Shown here: positions 17,298 through 26,558 of the stretch, piece after piece
Layout of the letters: every line of letters starts with the position of its first letter
How positions within the stretch are numbered: the stretch's first letter is position 1
Source of the DNA: Candidatus Saccharimonadota bacterium
GTDB lineage: Bacteria; Patescibacteriota; Saccharimonadia; Saccharimonadales; Saccharimonadaceae
DNA length: 59,076 nt
Assembly (NCBI GenBank): GCA_017533605.1
Contig: JAFWKF010000005.1
Coordinates: 1-59,076, forward strand
Direction of reading: 5' to 3'
Position numbers and translations under genes: made by a program
Notes under the pieces: model-generated
Told to the model about the DNA's origin: nothing
Database searches by the model: none
What the model saw: the letters and a program-made list of their open reading frames with translations, nothing else

Positions 17298-17942
17298 TCA
17301 CATTCCTACTATCCAGTAAAAGAAGTTCAGAACTCCATTTACACCACCGCTCATCACCTCAGAAAACACCTCACCAAATAGTAGAATCATCGCATAAACT
17401 ACAATCACCCCATATCTCTCAATATTTGCTAAAAACTCTCTAATAAAATCCGGCGAAACTGCATATAGTACCCTAGAACCATCCAGTGGCGGCACCGGAA
17501 TCAAATTAAATATCATAAAACCAAGGTTAATTAATACTAATTCTGCAAAGATAAACTCCCATACTTCCCCACCTACTCCATATAACAGCCTCGTAAAATG
17601 CCCAATTAAAAAGAAGACAAAAGCCAACAAGAAATTCGTCACCGGCCCAGCCAACGCTGTCAGCGCCATTCCCCACTCTTTCCATTTTAGATTAGCAAAA
17701 TTTACCGGTACCGGCTTCGCCCCACCAAACACTGGCGCCCTTAGTATGTATAATACTACTGGCACAATAATGGACATATAAGGATCGATGTGTTTAAGCG
17801 GATTGAAAGTCAGCCTCCCCGCATCCTTTGCTGTGCGGTCCCCTAACCAATATGCCACCACCCCATGTGCCAATTCATGCAAAATTACCGACCCCACTAC
17901 AATTATTAAGACAATAATTATATAGCCAAAGTTTACATTCAT
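17298..17942 (-). CDS. Site-2-type membrane metalloprotease (M50 family)
   Basis: The 214 residues carry the zinc motif HELAHG in the first membrane segment (near residue 23) and the third ligand region NLIPVPPLDGSRVLY (near 162), with several other hydrophobic segments. This is the small, PDZ-free M50 type that cleaves membrane proteins within the bilayer, often for signalling. Substrate unknown. Its start abuts the stop of the MBL-like gene at 17943, suggesting one operon. Confidence 0.9.
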   Translation of the reverse strand: MNVNFGYIIIVLIIVVGSVILHELAHGVVAYWLGDRTAKDAGRLTFNPLKHIDPYMSIIVPVVLYILRAPVFGGAKPVPVNFANLKWKEWGMALTALAGPVTNFLLAFVFFLIGHFTRLLYGVGGEVWEFIFAELVLINLGFMIFNLIPVPPLDGSRVLYAVSPDFIREFLANIERYGVIVVYAMILLFGEVFSEVMSGGVNGVLNFFYWIVGM

Positions 17943-18389
17943 TTAGTTTAGGACCACCACCTCTTTTGTCGCTGGTAAAGAGTCCAGATTTTTCACCTTC
18001 AGCTTTTTCTCAGTATGAGCAGTTAGTTTGAGCTCAGAAACCATCGCATCTACATTCCCCATCGACACCACTAGTTTCGGTTCTATCTCGCGAATCGCCC
18101 TTACAGACGAGGTGCAGAGTACATCCGCCACAATATCGTCAAGATTCTCTTCTATCCCACCAATAATACCTATATGCATCCCCCCAATCTCAGCATCATA
18201 AATAGTTTTACCAGATTCAGTAGCAACGCCTCTAATACTTACGTCACCAATCTCAAATTCACCCGGCCCCCTAATTTTGCCCACCGCCAACCCCGCATCT
18301 ATTTCAGCATCAGCAATATTAAACTTTACCGCCGTTTTCTTGGTGCTAATCGTTATCTCATCTTGGTTTCTACTCTCAATTTCAAACAT
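17943..18389 (-). CDS. Degenerate metallo-beta-lactamase-fold-like protein
   Basis: The 148 residues look like a shortened member of the UlaG-like MBL superfamily: a GPGEFEIGDVSIRGV segment, a HIGIIGG turn and a late VVSMGN strand. The zinc-binding HxHxDH motif is absent, so enzymatic activity is unlikely. It sits between a winged-helix gene and the M50 protease, adjacent to both, and may have a structural or sensing role. Family assignment is moderate. Start: ATG after AGGAGGAAG. Confidence 0.6.
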   Translation of the reverse strand: MFEIESRNQDEITISTKKTAVKFNIADAEIDAGLAVGKIRGPGEFEIGDVSIRGVATESGKTIYDAEIGGMHIGIIGGIEENLDDIVADVLCTSSVRAIREIEPKLVVSMGNVDAMVSELKLTAHTEKKLKVKNLDSLPATKEVVVLN

Positions 18390-18396
18390 CTTCCTC

Positions 18397-19002
18397 CTAT
18401 TCCTTGATTATTTTCTCTGGATCAATAATTTCAGTGATTTCCATTTCCATCACCTCCGCAATAAAACGGTCTCTTACACTCTTGCGATAAGTAAAATCAT
18501 CTACCGACATAATCACATAATTAATCGGCTTCCCCTGTTTCTTCTCTATTACTTCCGCCCACCTTGTTAGTTTCTTAGTCTTATCATTACCGATAATCAA
18601 CATGTCAATCCCATCCTGCCCCGGCAAACGGTTAGTTACAATTAGTCCTTTCAAATAATTCTTCACCGGCCTGCAATAATCATCCCACGTAGACTCCTTC
18701 ACATCCTTCTCGCGCGTTGTATCAATTTTTTTAGTAAATATGTCCGTCAACGGCTTACAGAACGGATGTTTGTTGTTAGCCGAGTAATAAACTTTGTTAT
18801 CAAAAGTCTCATTCTTAATCACGCCAATACTCTCAAGATTAAGTAGCTCCCTCCTTACAGAATTTATCTGCTCATCAATTACTCTAGTCATTTCCCTTAC
18901 GTAAAAAGATTTAGACGGGTTTTCAAAGAATAAACGAAGCAATTTAGCACGAGTCTTCGAGCCAAATAACTTTTCCGTTGGAGTATTATTTTCCTTACTC
19001 AT
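18397..19002 (-). CDS. Winged-helix regulator with C-terminal nucleotidyltransferase-like domain
   Basis: The first 80 residues form a winged helix (LFGSKTRAKLLRLFF, then SFYVREMTRV and NSVRRELLNLESIGVI). The C-terminal part (about 105-195) has the alternating strand pattern of a minimal nucleotidyltransferase (IDMLIIGND, INYVIMSVDDFTYR). Such combinations are common in CPR genomes; targets are unknown. The ATG overlaps the end of miaA by eight bases, so it is translated from the same transcript. Confidence 0.7.
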   Translation of the reverse strand: MSKENNTPTEKLFGSKTRAKLLRLFFENPSKSFYVREMTRVIDEQINSVRRELLNLESIGVIKNETFDNKVYYSANNKHPFCKPLTDIFTKKIDTTREKDVKESTWDDYCRPVKNYLKGLIVTNRLPGQDGIDMLIIGNDKTKKLTRWAEVIEKKQGKPINYVIMSVDDFTYRKSVRDRFIAEVMEMEITEIIDPEKIIKE

Positions 19003-19744
19003 CCTGTATACATTTTAACACAAATGGATAAACTTCTTCAAGTTTTAACCAAATAATCTCCGGATTCCGTTTAAACCAAGTCATCTGACGTTTTGCTAAA
19101 TGCCAATCCTCGTAAAAACATTTCTTCTTCGCCTCATTTAGACTCATCTCGCCGTTCAAATATTTATATGCATATTCATAAATATCGCTCTTCATGGCTT
19201 GGCTTCCCCACCCATACTTAGCTACCAGCTTTTTCGTCTCGTCATACAATTCTTCTGAAAACATTTTTTCAATTCTTTGTTCTAATCTTTTACGTAGTTC
19301 CGGTGCTTCCCACTTAATTCCTACCAGTAAATAATCCCCTTTTATTTCGGTTCTATCTGAACAACTTTTTTGTTCAATATCACCAATCTTCTCACCAGTC
19401 GGTCCTTTAAAATGATAGTCATACACCAAGGCGTCAATATATAGTCCCGTACCACCCACGATCATCGGAACTTTCCCCCGCGCTTTAATTTCTTCTATCT
19501 TCTCCTCCGCATAGGCTTTCCAGTCCGCAACCGTAAATCTCTCTCCAGGCTCCACTAAGTCCAATCCATAATGTGGCACCCCATCCATTTCTTTTTTACT
19601 AGGTTTAGCCGTGCCAATATTCATTCCTTTATAAATCGCCCTTGAATCAGCCGAAATAATCTCACCTCCAATCGCTTTGGCAACCTTAATCGACACCCCC
19701 GTTTTTCCCGACCCAGTTGGTCCCAAAATAACTATTACAGACAT
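18995..19744 (-). CDS. miaA: tRNA dimethylallyltransferase
   Basis: MiaA isoprenylates A37 of tRNAs that read UNN codons. At 249 residues it is about 50 shorter than usual. It retains the P-loop GPTGSGKT, the catalytic DSRAIYKGMNIGTAKP segment, VGGTGLYIDALVYD and the C-terminal AKRQMTWFKRNPE. The insertion domain is reduced. It overlaps thrS by ten bases and the winged-helix gene by eight, so translation is probably coupled. Confidence 0.93.
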   Translation of the reverse strand: MSVIVILGPTGSGKTGVSIKVAKAIGGEIISADSRAIYKGMNIGTAKPSKKEMDGVPHYGLDLVEPGERFTVADWKAYAEEKIEEIKARGKVPMIVGGTGLYIDALVYDYHFKGPTGEKIGDIEQKSCSDRTEIKGDYLLVGIKWEAPELRKRLEQRIEKMFSEELYDETKKLVAKYGWGSQAMKSDIYEYAYKYLNGEMSLNEAKKKCFYEDWHLAKRQMTWFKRNPEIIWLKLEEVYPFVLKCIQDE

Positions 19745-21471
19745 TTCAAATATTTAGCGAGCTCAGTGAGTTTAATCTTCTCTTCCTTGTCACGTAGTCT
19801 CACAGAAACCACACCCGCTTCAGCATCTTTTGGCCCTACAATTAACACTGCAGGAATCTTTAAATCCGTTGCTCGTTTAATCTTCTTACCCAAAGAATCT
19901 GCCGACTCATCAACCGAATAGCGAATCTTATTCTTCTTAATCGGCTCTTCTAAGACTACACCATCAAGTATATCGGTAATCTTCTTTACATAATCACTAG
20001 TCTTATCGTTTACGGTCAAAATACGTACGTTCTCTGGTGCACACCACATTGGTAGCCACCCAGCAGTATGCTCCAGGTATACGCTCATAAATCGCTCAAT
20101 TGAACCAATCAAAGCACAGTGAATCATGATTGGCGTCTTCTTCGTGCCATCCGCATCGGTATACTCAAGTTTGAACCTTGCTGGCAAAGCGTAATCTAGC
20201 TGTACCGTAGCTAACTGCCATTCACGACTAATCGCATCTACCGCCATAAAATCCATCTTAGGCCCATACATTGCCGCTTCGCCTACCCCAATAAAGTAGT
20301 CCATATTAAACTTATCTGCCATCTCTTTGATTGAACTCTCCGCTTTCTTCCACATCTCTGGCGTACCAATATAACCATCCTTATCATCTCGGAAAGATAA
20401 GCGAAGTCTAAGCTTCATATCTATTCTCTTATATAAATCCTTTGCCGACTCAATTAATTCCCCAAATATATCACCTACTTGGTCCTCAGTACAAAACACG
20501 TGCGAATCGTCCTGCGTAATCGCTCTCACCCTAGAAAGACCGCCCAGCTCACCCTTCCTTTCATCACGATATACCATCGTAGTTTCAAGATATTTAATCG
20601 GTAAATCCTTATACGAACGTGGTAAACTAGCAAAAATTTGCGAATGATGCGGGCAGGATACTGGTTTTAGCGCTAAATGATCACCAGACTCTTGCGACAC
20701 AAACTGCAACATTTCTGGAAACTTCTCATAATGCCCCGAAGTTTTATAAAGATCAATATTTGCAATATGCGGAATGCAAACTTTTTCGTATCCCCGCTCC
20801 AACCTATAGCTCTGAGTAAATTCATTTAGTAAATCTCTCAAAATCGTACCACGTGGCGTAAATAACGGTAACCCCGAACCAACTAAATTAGAAAAACAGA
20901 ACAAATCTAGTTGTGCCCCAATCTTGCGGTGATCTCTGGCCTTAGCGTCTTCTTGCTGCTTCTCATAAGCCTCTAGTTCTTCTTTAGTTGGGAAAGCCAA
21001 CCCATAAATCCGTGTTAACATTTCCCTCTTCTCATCACCACGCCAATAAGCCCCAGCAATATGATCTAGTTTAAATACACCAATCTTGCTGGCATCCTTA
21101 AGATGCGGCCCCTTACATAAATCAGAGAAATCATTGTCAAGGTCATAAAATGAAACTTCTTCCCCCTTTGGCAACTCTTCAATCAGCTCTAATTTATATT
21201 TCTGTTTATTGTCCTTCGCCCATTTCAAAGCCTCTTCTCTTGAAACCACGCGTCTTGTCATGGTAAAACCGCGCTTAATTATCTCGTGCATCTTCTTTTC
21301 AATCTTAGCTAAATCCGCATCAGAAATCTTTGTCTTACCAAAATCAAAATCATAATAAAAACCATTGTCAATTGCTGGGCCAATTCCAAATTTAACATCC
21401 TTGTATAAATCTTGTACGGCCGCCGCAAGCACATGACTAAGCGTATGCCTCATTTTCTCAGTGTCGTTCAT
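19735..21471 (-). CDS. thrS: Threonyl-tRNA synthetase lacking the TGS domain
   Basis: This 578-residue class II synthetase charges tRNA-Thr. It begins directly at the editing domain (MRHTLSHVLAAAVQDLY), so the roughly 60-residue N-terminal TGS domain is missing. The catalytic core has KPVSCPHHSQIFA (zinc Cys), the class II motif with YRDERKGELGGLSRVRAITQ-like sequence, and an anticodon-binding domain from about residue 475. In motif 3 the common IHRA reads IHCA. The start follows AAAGGGAAAT, with a TATAAT about 30 bases upstream. Confidence 0.95.
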   Translation of the reverse strand: MNDTEKMRHTLSHVLAAAVQDLYKDVKFGIGPAIDNGFYYDFDFGKTKISDADLAKIEKKMHEIIKRGFTMTRRVVSREEALKWAKDNKQKYKLELIEELPKGEEVSFYDLDNDFSDLCKGPHLKDASKIGVFKLDHIAGAYWRGDEKREMLTRIYGLAFPTKEELEAYEKQQEDAKARDHRKIGAQLDLFCFSNLVGSGLPLFTPRGTILRDLLNEFTQSYRLERGYEKVCIPHIANIDLYKTSGHYEKFPEMLQFVSQESGDHLALKPVSCPHHSQIFASLPRSYKDLPIKYLETTMVYRDERKGELGGLSRVRAITQDDSHVFCTEDQVGDIFGELIESAKDLYKRIDMKLRLRLSFRDDKDGYIGTPEMWKKAESSIKEMADKFNMDYFIGVGEAAMYGPKMDFMAVDAISREWQLATVQLDYALPARFKLEYTDADGTKKTPIMIHCALIGSIERFMSVYLEHTAGWLPMWCAPENVRILTVNDKTSDYVKKITDILDGVVLEEPIKKNKIRYSVDESADSLGKKIKRATDLKIPAVLIVGPKDAEAGVVSVRLRDKEEKIKLTELAKYLKCL

Positions 21472-21508
21472 TTTATTTCCCTTTAATCTTATCTATACAT
21501 TATATCAC

Positions 21509-22174
21509 TTATTTTGTTTTCTTACCAATTCCCCCACGAATATTTAAAAGCTTACAAATCTTCCTCAAAGTCTCGTCAAAACTATCATAAATCTTTACGT
21601 TTTTACCAAAATAATCGCTTAGTTCCGCTCTTATATCACTAAACTGTGCACAGGCCAGCACCACTTCAATCTGGCTATTCATTTCTAGCCCCAAATACTT
21701 ATCTAGGACCTCACTAATCTCTAATTCCGTCAGTTCCCCATCATCAATCTTATCCGGCCAATCATCAAGAATAATAGTTTTAGTCTTTCTCTTAATTCTA
21801 AGCAGATAATTATAATAGCTAATAGTCTTAGACACCGCCTTCGTTGTTAAAACTATCACCTCTCGCTTAATAAAAGTATCCGGCATTTTTAGATCAAACC
21901 CTACAAATCTCTGATTTTTATATTTCCGCCTAAAAAACTTTAAACTTGTTACCGTCAGTAGATGATTTGCTAGCACAATCAGATCAACCTTACCTATGTA
22001 TGGCCTCAAAGCATTTACCGCCACTCTTCTCGCACTACGAGAGCTCATAAGTAGTTTATCAGCATTCCGCCAGTCAATCACCCTAATCACATCCACCACT
22101 GGCAATTCTTCACCCAGTTTATCTGCAAAACATTCCCCACCATACCCACCGTCAAAAACCACGACTTTAAGCAT
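21509..22174 (-). CDS. Glutamate-racemase-like protein with altered active site
   Basis: The 221 residues follow the MurI layout: VVVFDGGYGG at the N-terminus, a middle strand VDLIVLANHLLTV, and a late LACAQFSDIR. True racemases use two cysteines, in ACNT and GCTH. Here the first is replaced (ANH) and the second is kept without its histidine (CAQ), so racemisation is unlikely. It may be a non-catalytic paralogue or use another chemistry. A GGAAGG ribosome site supports the ATG. It precedes thrS by 37 bases in the same direction. Confidence 0.6.
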   Translation of the reverse strand: MLKVVVFDGGYGGECFADKLGEELPVVDVIRVIDWRNADKLLMSSRSARRVAVNALRPYIGKVDLIVLANHLLTVTSLKFFRRKYKNQRFVGFDLKMPDTFIKREVIVLTTKAVSKTISYYNYLLRIKRKTKTIILDDWPDKIDDGELTELEISEVLDKYLGLEMNSQIEVVLACAQFSDIRAELSDYFGKNVKIYDSFDETLRKICKLLNIRGGIGKKTK

Positions 22175-22246
22175 TTCATTCCTTCCCCCTCCACCGACCT
22201 AATTTTACAGCTTTCTTAAGCTTCAAAAAGTTCAAATTATCATTTA

Positions 22247-22262
22247 TGTAACACTTGTTACA
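22247..22262. repeat. Palindrome TGTAAC-N4-GTTACA
   Basis: A perfect six-pair inverted repeat lies between the MurI-like gene and the downstream end of the 22279 gene. It resembles the TGTAA/TTACA palindromes near 9971 and 10028 and might be an operator or a weak RNA stem. Confidence 0.35.
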
Positions 22263-22278
22263 AAAAACTTAATTTAAA

Positions 22279-22797
22279 TCAATCCTCTGAATAGCCATCC
22301 AAAAAATGTTCTAACCTTCTAAAGACTACTTCTCCCATCTTTCGATTTCCCTCGTCACCTAAACCACGATCTCTTAGTAAAACCTCATCTTTAATTGCTT
22401 CAATTGTTTCCCCCTCTCTATACTTATGTATACCATCTACTATCTCATCAAAATCAAAAGCCGACTCTACCGTCTCAGCATATTTTCGAAACTCATTGGC
22501 TCTTTCTTGCGACATACCAAAAATCGCTTCTGACGTTTGGATGTCTTTTATTTCGGCCTTCAATTTTTCGCTATGTTCATTTAAGGCATCACTAATACCC
22601 TGTGGGATATTTCCATTATACATCTTACGTAGTTCAAGACGCTCTCGAGAAAAATCTTCTAATTCTTGCTTTTTTATTTCAGAACCCCATTTCTTTCTTT
22701 CCGCACTAGTTTCAGCCCCCCCGCTAGCCGCTAAATCTTCCCAACCAGTCGGCGCATTCAAATCTTCATCGTGGCTATTAAAACTTTCACCAATCAT
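22279..22797 (-). CDS. Charged helical protein, unknown function
   Basis: This 172-residue protein has a disordered acidic start and a mostly helical charged remainder (for example GSEIKKQELEDFSRERLELR). No domain is recognised and there are no membrane segments. The chosen ATG (MIGES) has an AGGAGG site five bases upstream, while the longer frame start has none. It lies alone between the MurI-like gene and tRNA-Val. Confidence 0.72.
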   Translation of the reverse strand: MIGESFNSHDEDLNAPTGWEDLAASGGAETSAERKKWGSEIKKQELEDFSRERLELRKMYNGNIPQGISDALNEHSEKLKAEIKDIQTSEAIFGMSQERANEFRKYAETVESAFDFDEIVDGIHKYREGETIEAIKDEVLLRDRGLGDEGNRKMGEVVFRRLEHFLDGYSED

Positions 22798-22863
22798 TTT
22801 TCCTCCTCTTATTAAGTATAATAATAGCATACAACAAAAAATCGGCCAACTGAAACCGATATG

Positions 22864-22940
22864 TGGTGGGTTGTGAGGGGCTCGAACCCCCGACCTTCTC
22901 GGTGTAAACGAGACGCTCTAGCCAACTGAGCTAACAACCC
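22864..22940 (-). tRNA. tRNA-Val (UAC)
   Basis: A complete cloverleaf on the minus strand: acceptor GGGTTGT/ACAACCC, D-arm AGCTCAGTTGGCTAGAGC, anticodon stem TCTCG/CGAGA with loop TTTACAC (anticodon UAC), T-loop TTCGAGC, and an encoded CCA. Confidence 0.97.
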
Positions 22941-22963
22941 GCCAAACTATTATATCACATATC

Positions 22964-23848
22964 TTATATTTCTACCAATTCATACTCACGAGAACCTAAT
23001 CCTAAGCTCTCGGCATAAGGCAAAATTGCTCGCCCTTCCCTAGAATCAATTCTCTCCTTCAGCTTCTCCGCTCCAGGATCATCAGAATTCCAAATCATAT
23101 CAATAAATGCTTGGTCATTTGCCACCGGATCTAACGACGCTACAATACCTAAGTCTTCCATTACCGGATCACCCTGTTTGTAGTCGCAGTCGCAATCTAC
23201 CGCCAAATAATTCATCACAGTAATATATACTATCGGCTTACCTTGTTCCTTCAGATAATCCGCCACCGCCGTAGCCGCCTCAGCCATAGACTCAATAAAT
23301 TCCACTTGTTCATGCTTAGAGCTCCAACATTTATCCGGGTCATCAGTTTTACCACACGAATGAATATAAGCCTTCCCTCTCCTAGAAGCAATTCCAATGG
23401 ACTGATTCTTTAAGTTTGCGCCAAACCCACCCATAATGTGTCCTTTACCATGTGCCAAATTCACAAACGAATCATAATTTTTAAGATTCTTGCCCACAAT
23501 ATCATATTTTAAATACTTTCCATTCTTCACCGGAATCTCAAAATCACCCTCCGCGTCCATAATATCCACCTTCGCAAACGAAGTAAAACCATGTTTCTCC
23601 GCTACCTTCATATGATCATCAGCATTCGTACGCGCTCCAGGATAAGCCGTATTACACTCTAGTATCGTCCCCTTTAGCTTCTTCACAAACGGTCCGATTA
23701 ATTCGGCTTTTAAATATCCTTTTGCCCCGTCTTCACCGGTTGATACTTTCACCCCCACTTTACCAGGCAAATCCACTCCCAAAGCCTCATATATTTTAAT
23801 CAAACTTTCTGGCGTAATTTCACGCGTATAATAAACTTTTGATTTCAT
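22964..23848 (-). CDS. DUF362-domain protein
   Basis: This 294-residue protein fits the DUF362 family: KVGVKVSTGEDG near the start, the ECNTAYPGAR segment, VNLAHGKGHIMGGFGANLKN, and a C-terminal catalytic-looking LGIVASLDPVANDQAFID. It has scattered cysteines (CGKTDDPDKC, CDCDY) that could bind a metal or cluster, but no clear ferredoxin repeat. DUF362 proteins are often annotated as redox or iron-sulfur proteins without proven function. Start ATG follows AAGGAG. Confidence 0.85.
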   Translation of the reverse strand: MKSKVYYTREITPESLIKIYEALGVDLPGKVGVKVSTGEDGAKGYLKAELIGPFVKKLKGTILECNTAYPGARTNADDHMKVAEKHGFTSFAKVDIMDAEGDFEIPVKNGKYLKYDIVGKNLKNYDSFVNLAHGKGHIMGGFGANLKNQSIGIASRRGKAYIHSCGKTDDPDKCWSSKHEQVEFIESMAEAATAVADYLKEQGKPIVYITVMNYLAVDCDCDYKQGDPVMEDLGIVASLDPVANDQAFIDMIWNSDDPGAEKLKERIDSREGRAILPYAESLGLGSREYELVEI

Positions 23849-23865
23849 TTTAACTCCTTCCTTTA

Positions 23866-25488
23866 TTATTTTACTACTTTACGTGTTACATCAAACTTTT
23901 CCATATAAAGCCCTAACATCAGCCGCGTCTGTGAATAAAACGCCGCTAATGACTGATATATAATTGACGTTACTGGCATCAAAATCCATTGCAAAACCAT
24001 CAAAACATTCTTTCCTTTCCGATACTTTGCCGGACGCTTTGGCAACAACCTAAAAGACACCAATACCGACACAATCAACCCAATCGATGCAAAAGTTTCT
24101 ACCACACTCACGATATTAGGCAAATTGTATGCCACCATCGTATGCGCAGACATATTCATCAGGCTCGGTATCCAACCCCCAAACGCCACAATCGGCGCCA
24201 AAATCGCAAGCGTTACGTGCCCGTCTAAAAGCCTCCAAAACTTCGGAAACAGCTTCCAAAACGGCATCACTCGGTTTTCCCTAGACACGAACAATCTCGT
24301 CCCCACATACGCCACATCACTCGCCCCATAATACCATCGCCTCACCTGTACAAACTGAGCTTTAATCGTCTTCCACAAAGTCTCGTCAATCACTGCATCC
24401 TGATAAATCGGAATTCTGATTGGTAATACCTCATAATCCCCACTAAAGAAAAACAAACTCCGCCAATACTGATGCCCGTCTTCCACAATCGTCCTTTTAC
24501 TCCAAAAATCCATCGCCGCGAGCGCCTGTAAAGGCTGTGAATGCGAAGCAAAATTCCTTAGTGCATGTGGCCTCATCGTAGTAATTACATTAAAAAACGA
24601 ATTAGACACTGCAATTATCCGTGACGGCGCCGGTGCATCCCAAATATTATTCATAAATAAAGATACCGGCTGAAAACTCATTCTCTGCCGGTTCGGATGC
24701 GTGATAAACTCATAAGCCACACAGTCCAAGTACTTCTGCGCCATCCTGTTATCGCTATCTAGTGAAGTTACAATAATGTTTTCAATCGGCAACTTCTTCT
24801 CCGCCACATATTTTGCCACCGCATGCCCTGCATAAGTCAAATTTGGCCCCTTCCCTACAATCTCTCCAGGCAGATTATCTGGATGCTTTACAAGCAAAAA
24901 ATCACGAAACACTCCCTTATATTTGCTAGCCAACTTCTGCGCCACTTCTTCCATCGCTTCTCCACCCCTTTCCTCGTAAGCCAGTGTAAAAATAATCCGC
25001 TTATTTGGAAAAGACGTATTCTTCACTGCCTCCACCGACGGTCCCAACACCTCTTCCCCTTCGTTATATGCCGTCATAATCACCACATGATAAACTTTAG
25101 ACGGCTTAGGGTACTCTTTTTCCATCGCCGCCATCATCTTAAGATTGTCTAGATGCTCTTCAAAATGATAACTTTTACTTTCCTCACCATGCAACCTCTC
25201 GTAAGCTTCATGTGGATCTTCCAAATCCTCCAAACGTTTCCACCAATCCACACGCCCTGCACTTTTTATCACCTTATATCCTTGCACCGTCCGAAACGCC
25301 ACTCCAATCGCCTTCACTAAAGTAGATGCAATAATGATAAACAAATAAATCGCCCCAAGCACCGGCGAAAACCAAGACAACAGAAACAGCAAAATAATTG
25401 CCCCATAAGAAATCGCCCCCGGCAAAATCTCAAAAAACCGATAAAGCGGCTTACGCTTCCCCTGCGGAATCTCCAAATTTCTTCGCAT
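23866..25488 (-). CDS. Membrane GT2 glycosyltransferase
   Basis: A 540-residue integral-membrane enzyme with two N-terminal membrane segments (about 25-65), a GT-A domain and four more segments at the C-terminus. Catalytic features are HVVIMTAYNEGEEV, the DxD-like SLDSDNR (near 237) and a QVRRWYYGA (QxxRW) motif near 390. It resembles the cellulose-synthase-like GT2 group and probably makes an envelope glycan or glycolipid. Its ATG overlaps the stop of the 25488-25850 membrane gene (TAATG), indicating coupled translation. Confidence 0.85.
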   Translation of the reverse strand: MRRNLEIPQGKRKPLYRFFEILPGAISYGAIILLFLLSWFSPVLGAIYLFIIIASTLVKAIGVAFRTVQGYKVIKSAGRVDWWKRLEDLEDPHEAYERLHGEESKSYHFEEHLDNLKMMAAMEKEYPKPSKVYHVVIMTAYNEGEEVLGPSVEAVKNTSFPNKRIIFTLAYEERGGEAMEEVAQKLASKYKGVFRDFLLVKHPDNLPGEIVGKGPNLTYAGHAVAKYVAEKKLPIENIIVTSLDSDNRMAQKYLDCVAYEFITHPNRQRMSFQPVSLFMNNIWDAPAPSRIIAVSNSFFNVITTMRPHALRNFASHSQPLQALAAMDFWSKRTIVEDGHQYWRSLFFFSGDYEVLPIRIPIYQDAVIDETLWKTIKAQFVQVRRWYYGASDVAYVGTRLFVSRENRVMPFWKLFPKFWRLLDGHVTLAILAPIVAFGGWIPSLMNMSAHTMVAYNLPNIVSVVETFASIGLIVSVLVSFRLLPKRPAKYRKGKNVLMVLQWILMPVTSIIYQSLAAFYSQTRLMLGLYMEKFDVTRKVVK

Positions 25489-25850
25489 TAGCCTTCTCCA
25501 AGCAAACGAATCAATACTAAGAACGTTCCAAAAATCAAAATCGTTGTGATAAGTAGAAACAACTTTACCATCCCACTCCCGCGTTTATGGAAAATCCTAA
25601 TCGCTAGCAAACTATGTAGTACTCCAAAAAGTAGCGCCAGACATGGAAACGCCAGCATATCAAACCACGCCCCGTCACGATACCCACCAATGTCACCATA
25701 GCCAATCTTTACCACTGCACTATTCGGATTAAGATTCAAAATCGCATAAACTGCCAAAAACAGCGACAATAGTAAATTCAAAATCATAATGAGAAGTAGC
25801 CCACGCTCATTTTGATAAATTTTGATAAAGTCTTCCTTAAATGTCTTCAT
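25488..25850 (-). CDS. Small membrane protein next to GT2 transferase
   Basis: About 120 residues with three to four hydrophobic segments. No family is recognised. The ATG at 25850 (MKTFKED) is chosen over a TTG six codons upstream. The 5' end overlaps the DUF308 gene by 14 bases and the 3' end overlaps the GT2 gene, so the three form one tight unit, likely acting together in the membrane. Confidence 0.7.
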   Translation of the reverse strand: MKTFKEDFIKIYQNERGLLLIMILNLLLSLFLAVYAILNLNPNSAVVKIGYGDIGGYRDGAWFDMLAFPCLALLFGVLHSLLAIRIFHKRGSGMVKLFLLITTILIFGTFLVLIRLLGEG

Positions 25851-26451
25851 TTTTCTCAGTTTTGCCAATTAGTTTATCCATAATTATATTAATATACTGT
25901 ACAAACATCACATCCCCTATAATACCAATTATACCTGCTAGAATCATCATCCAACCGATTAGTGTTGCTACAGCGCCACTATAAAATACCACAAACACCC
26001 CCACGACTAGCATCATCAATGCCAGAATCAATACATACTTCCATGCCGCAATACTTGCCGCATGTAGTTTGATTGCAGTGTTAATTCTCACTAACGCTTC
26101 ATAAATCAAATAAATCCCAATTACAATTCTAAACACGTTCGCAATTTCTTCCCCAATAATCAAAAGAGTTATACCAATCAAAAGCGAAATCACCCCACCA
26201 AGTAAATTATTATTAAAGAAATCATTCTGCCCATTCACTAAGAAGTAATTAATTATCTGATAAGCTCCTTTTATAATAAAGAATGCTCCTACTACATAAG
26301 CAACTGCACGTATCACTTCATTTGGCCATATAACCAAAAAAAGGCCCAGAACAATGGTAGCAATAGATTCTACAACTGCTCCCCAAGCTGATTTTTTCAA
26401 ATCACCACCAACTTCTTCTATGGGTCGCTTAATAATTTCCGTTTTAGCCAT
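25837..26451 (-). CDS. DUF308/HdeD-like six-helix membrane protein
   Basis: The 204 residues form about six hydrophobic segments in the paired pattern of HdeD/DUF308 proteins (for example ATIVLGLFLVIWPNEVIRAV, then IVGVFVVFY-like repeats). HdeD is linked to acid tolerance in E. coli, but most members are uncharacterised. A GGAGG site precedes the ATG. It leads the operon with the small membrane protein and the GT2 transferase. Confidence 0.75.
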   Translation of the reverse strand: MAKTEIIKRPIEEVGGDLKKSAWGAVVESIATIVLGLFLVIWPNEVIRAVAYVVGAFFIIKGAYQIINYFLVNGQNDFFNNNLLGGVISLLIGITLLIIGEEIANVFRIVIGIYLIYEALVRINTAIKLHAASIAAWKYVLILALMMLVVGVFVVFYSGAVATLIGWMMILAGIIGIIGDVMFVQYINIIMDKLIGKTEKNEDI

Positions 26452-26467
26452 ATTTCCTCCTTAATAA

Positions 26468-26543
26468 TGGAGCCGATGGCAGGGCTTGAACCTGTGACCT
26501 GCTCGTTACGAATGAGCTGCTCTACCAACTGAGCTACATCGGC
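26468..26543 (-). tRNA. tRNA-Thr (CGU)
   Basis: Minus-strand cloverleaf: acceptor GCCGATG/CATCGGC with TCCA end, D-arm AGCTCAGTTGGTAGAGC, anticodon loop TTCGTAA (anticodon CGU), T-loop TTCAAGC, encoded CCA. The lowest anticodon-stem pair at the loop is a mismatch (A-C). Confidence 0.95.
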
Positions 26544-26558
26544 ATTAACCTTATTATA

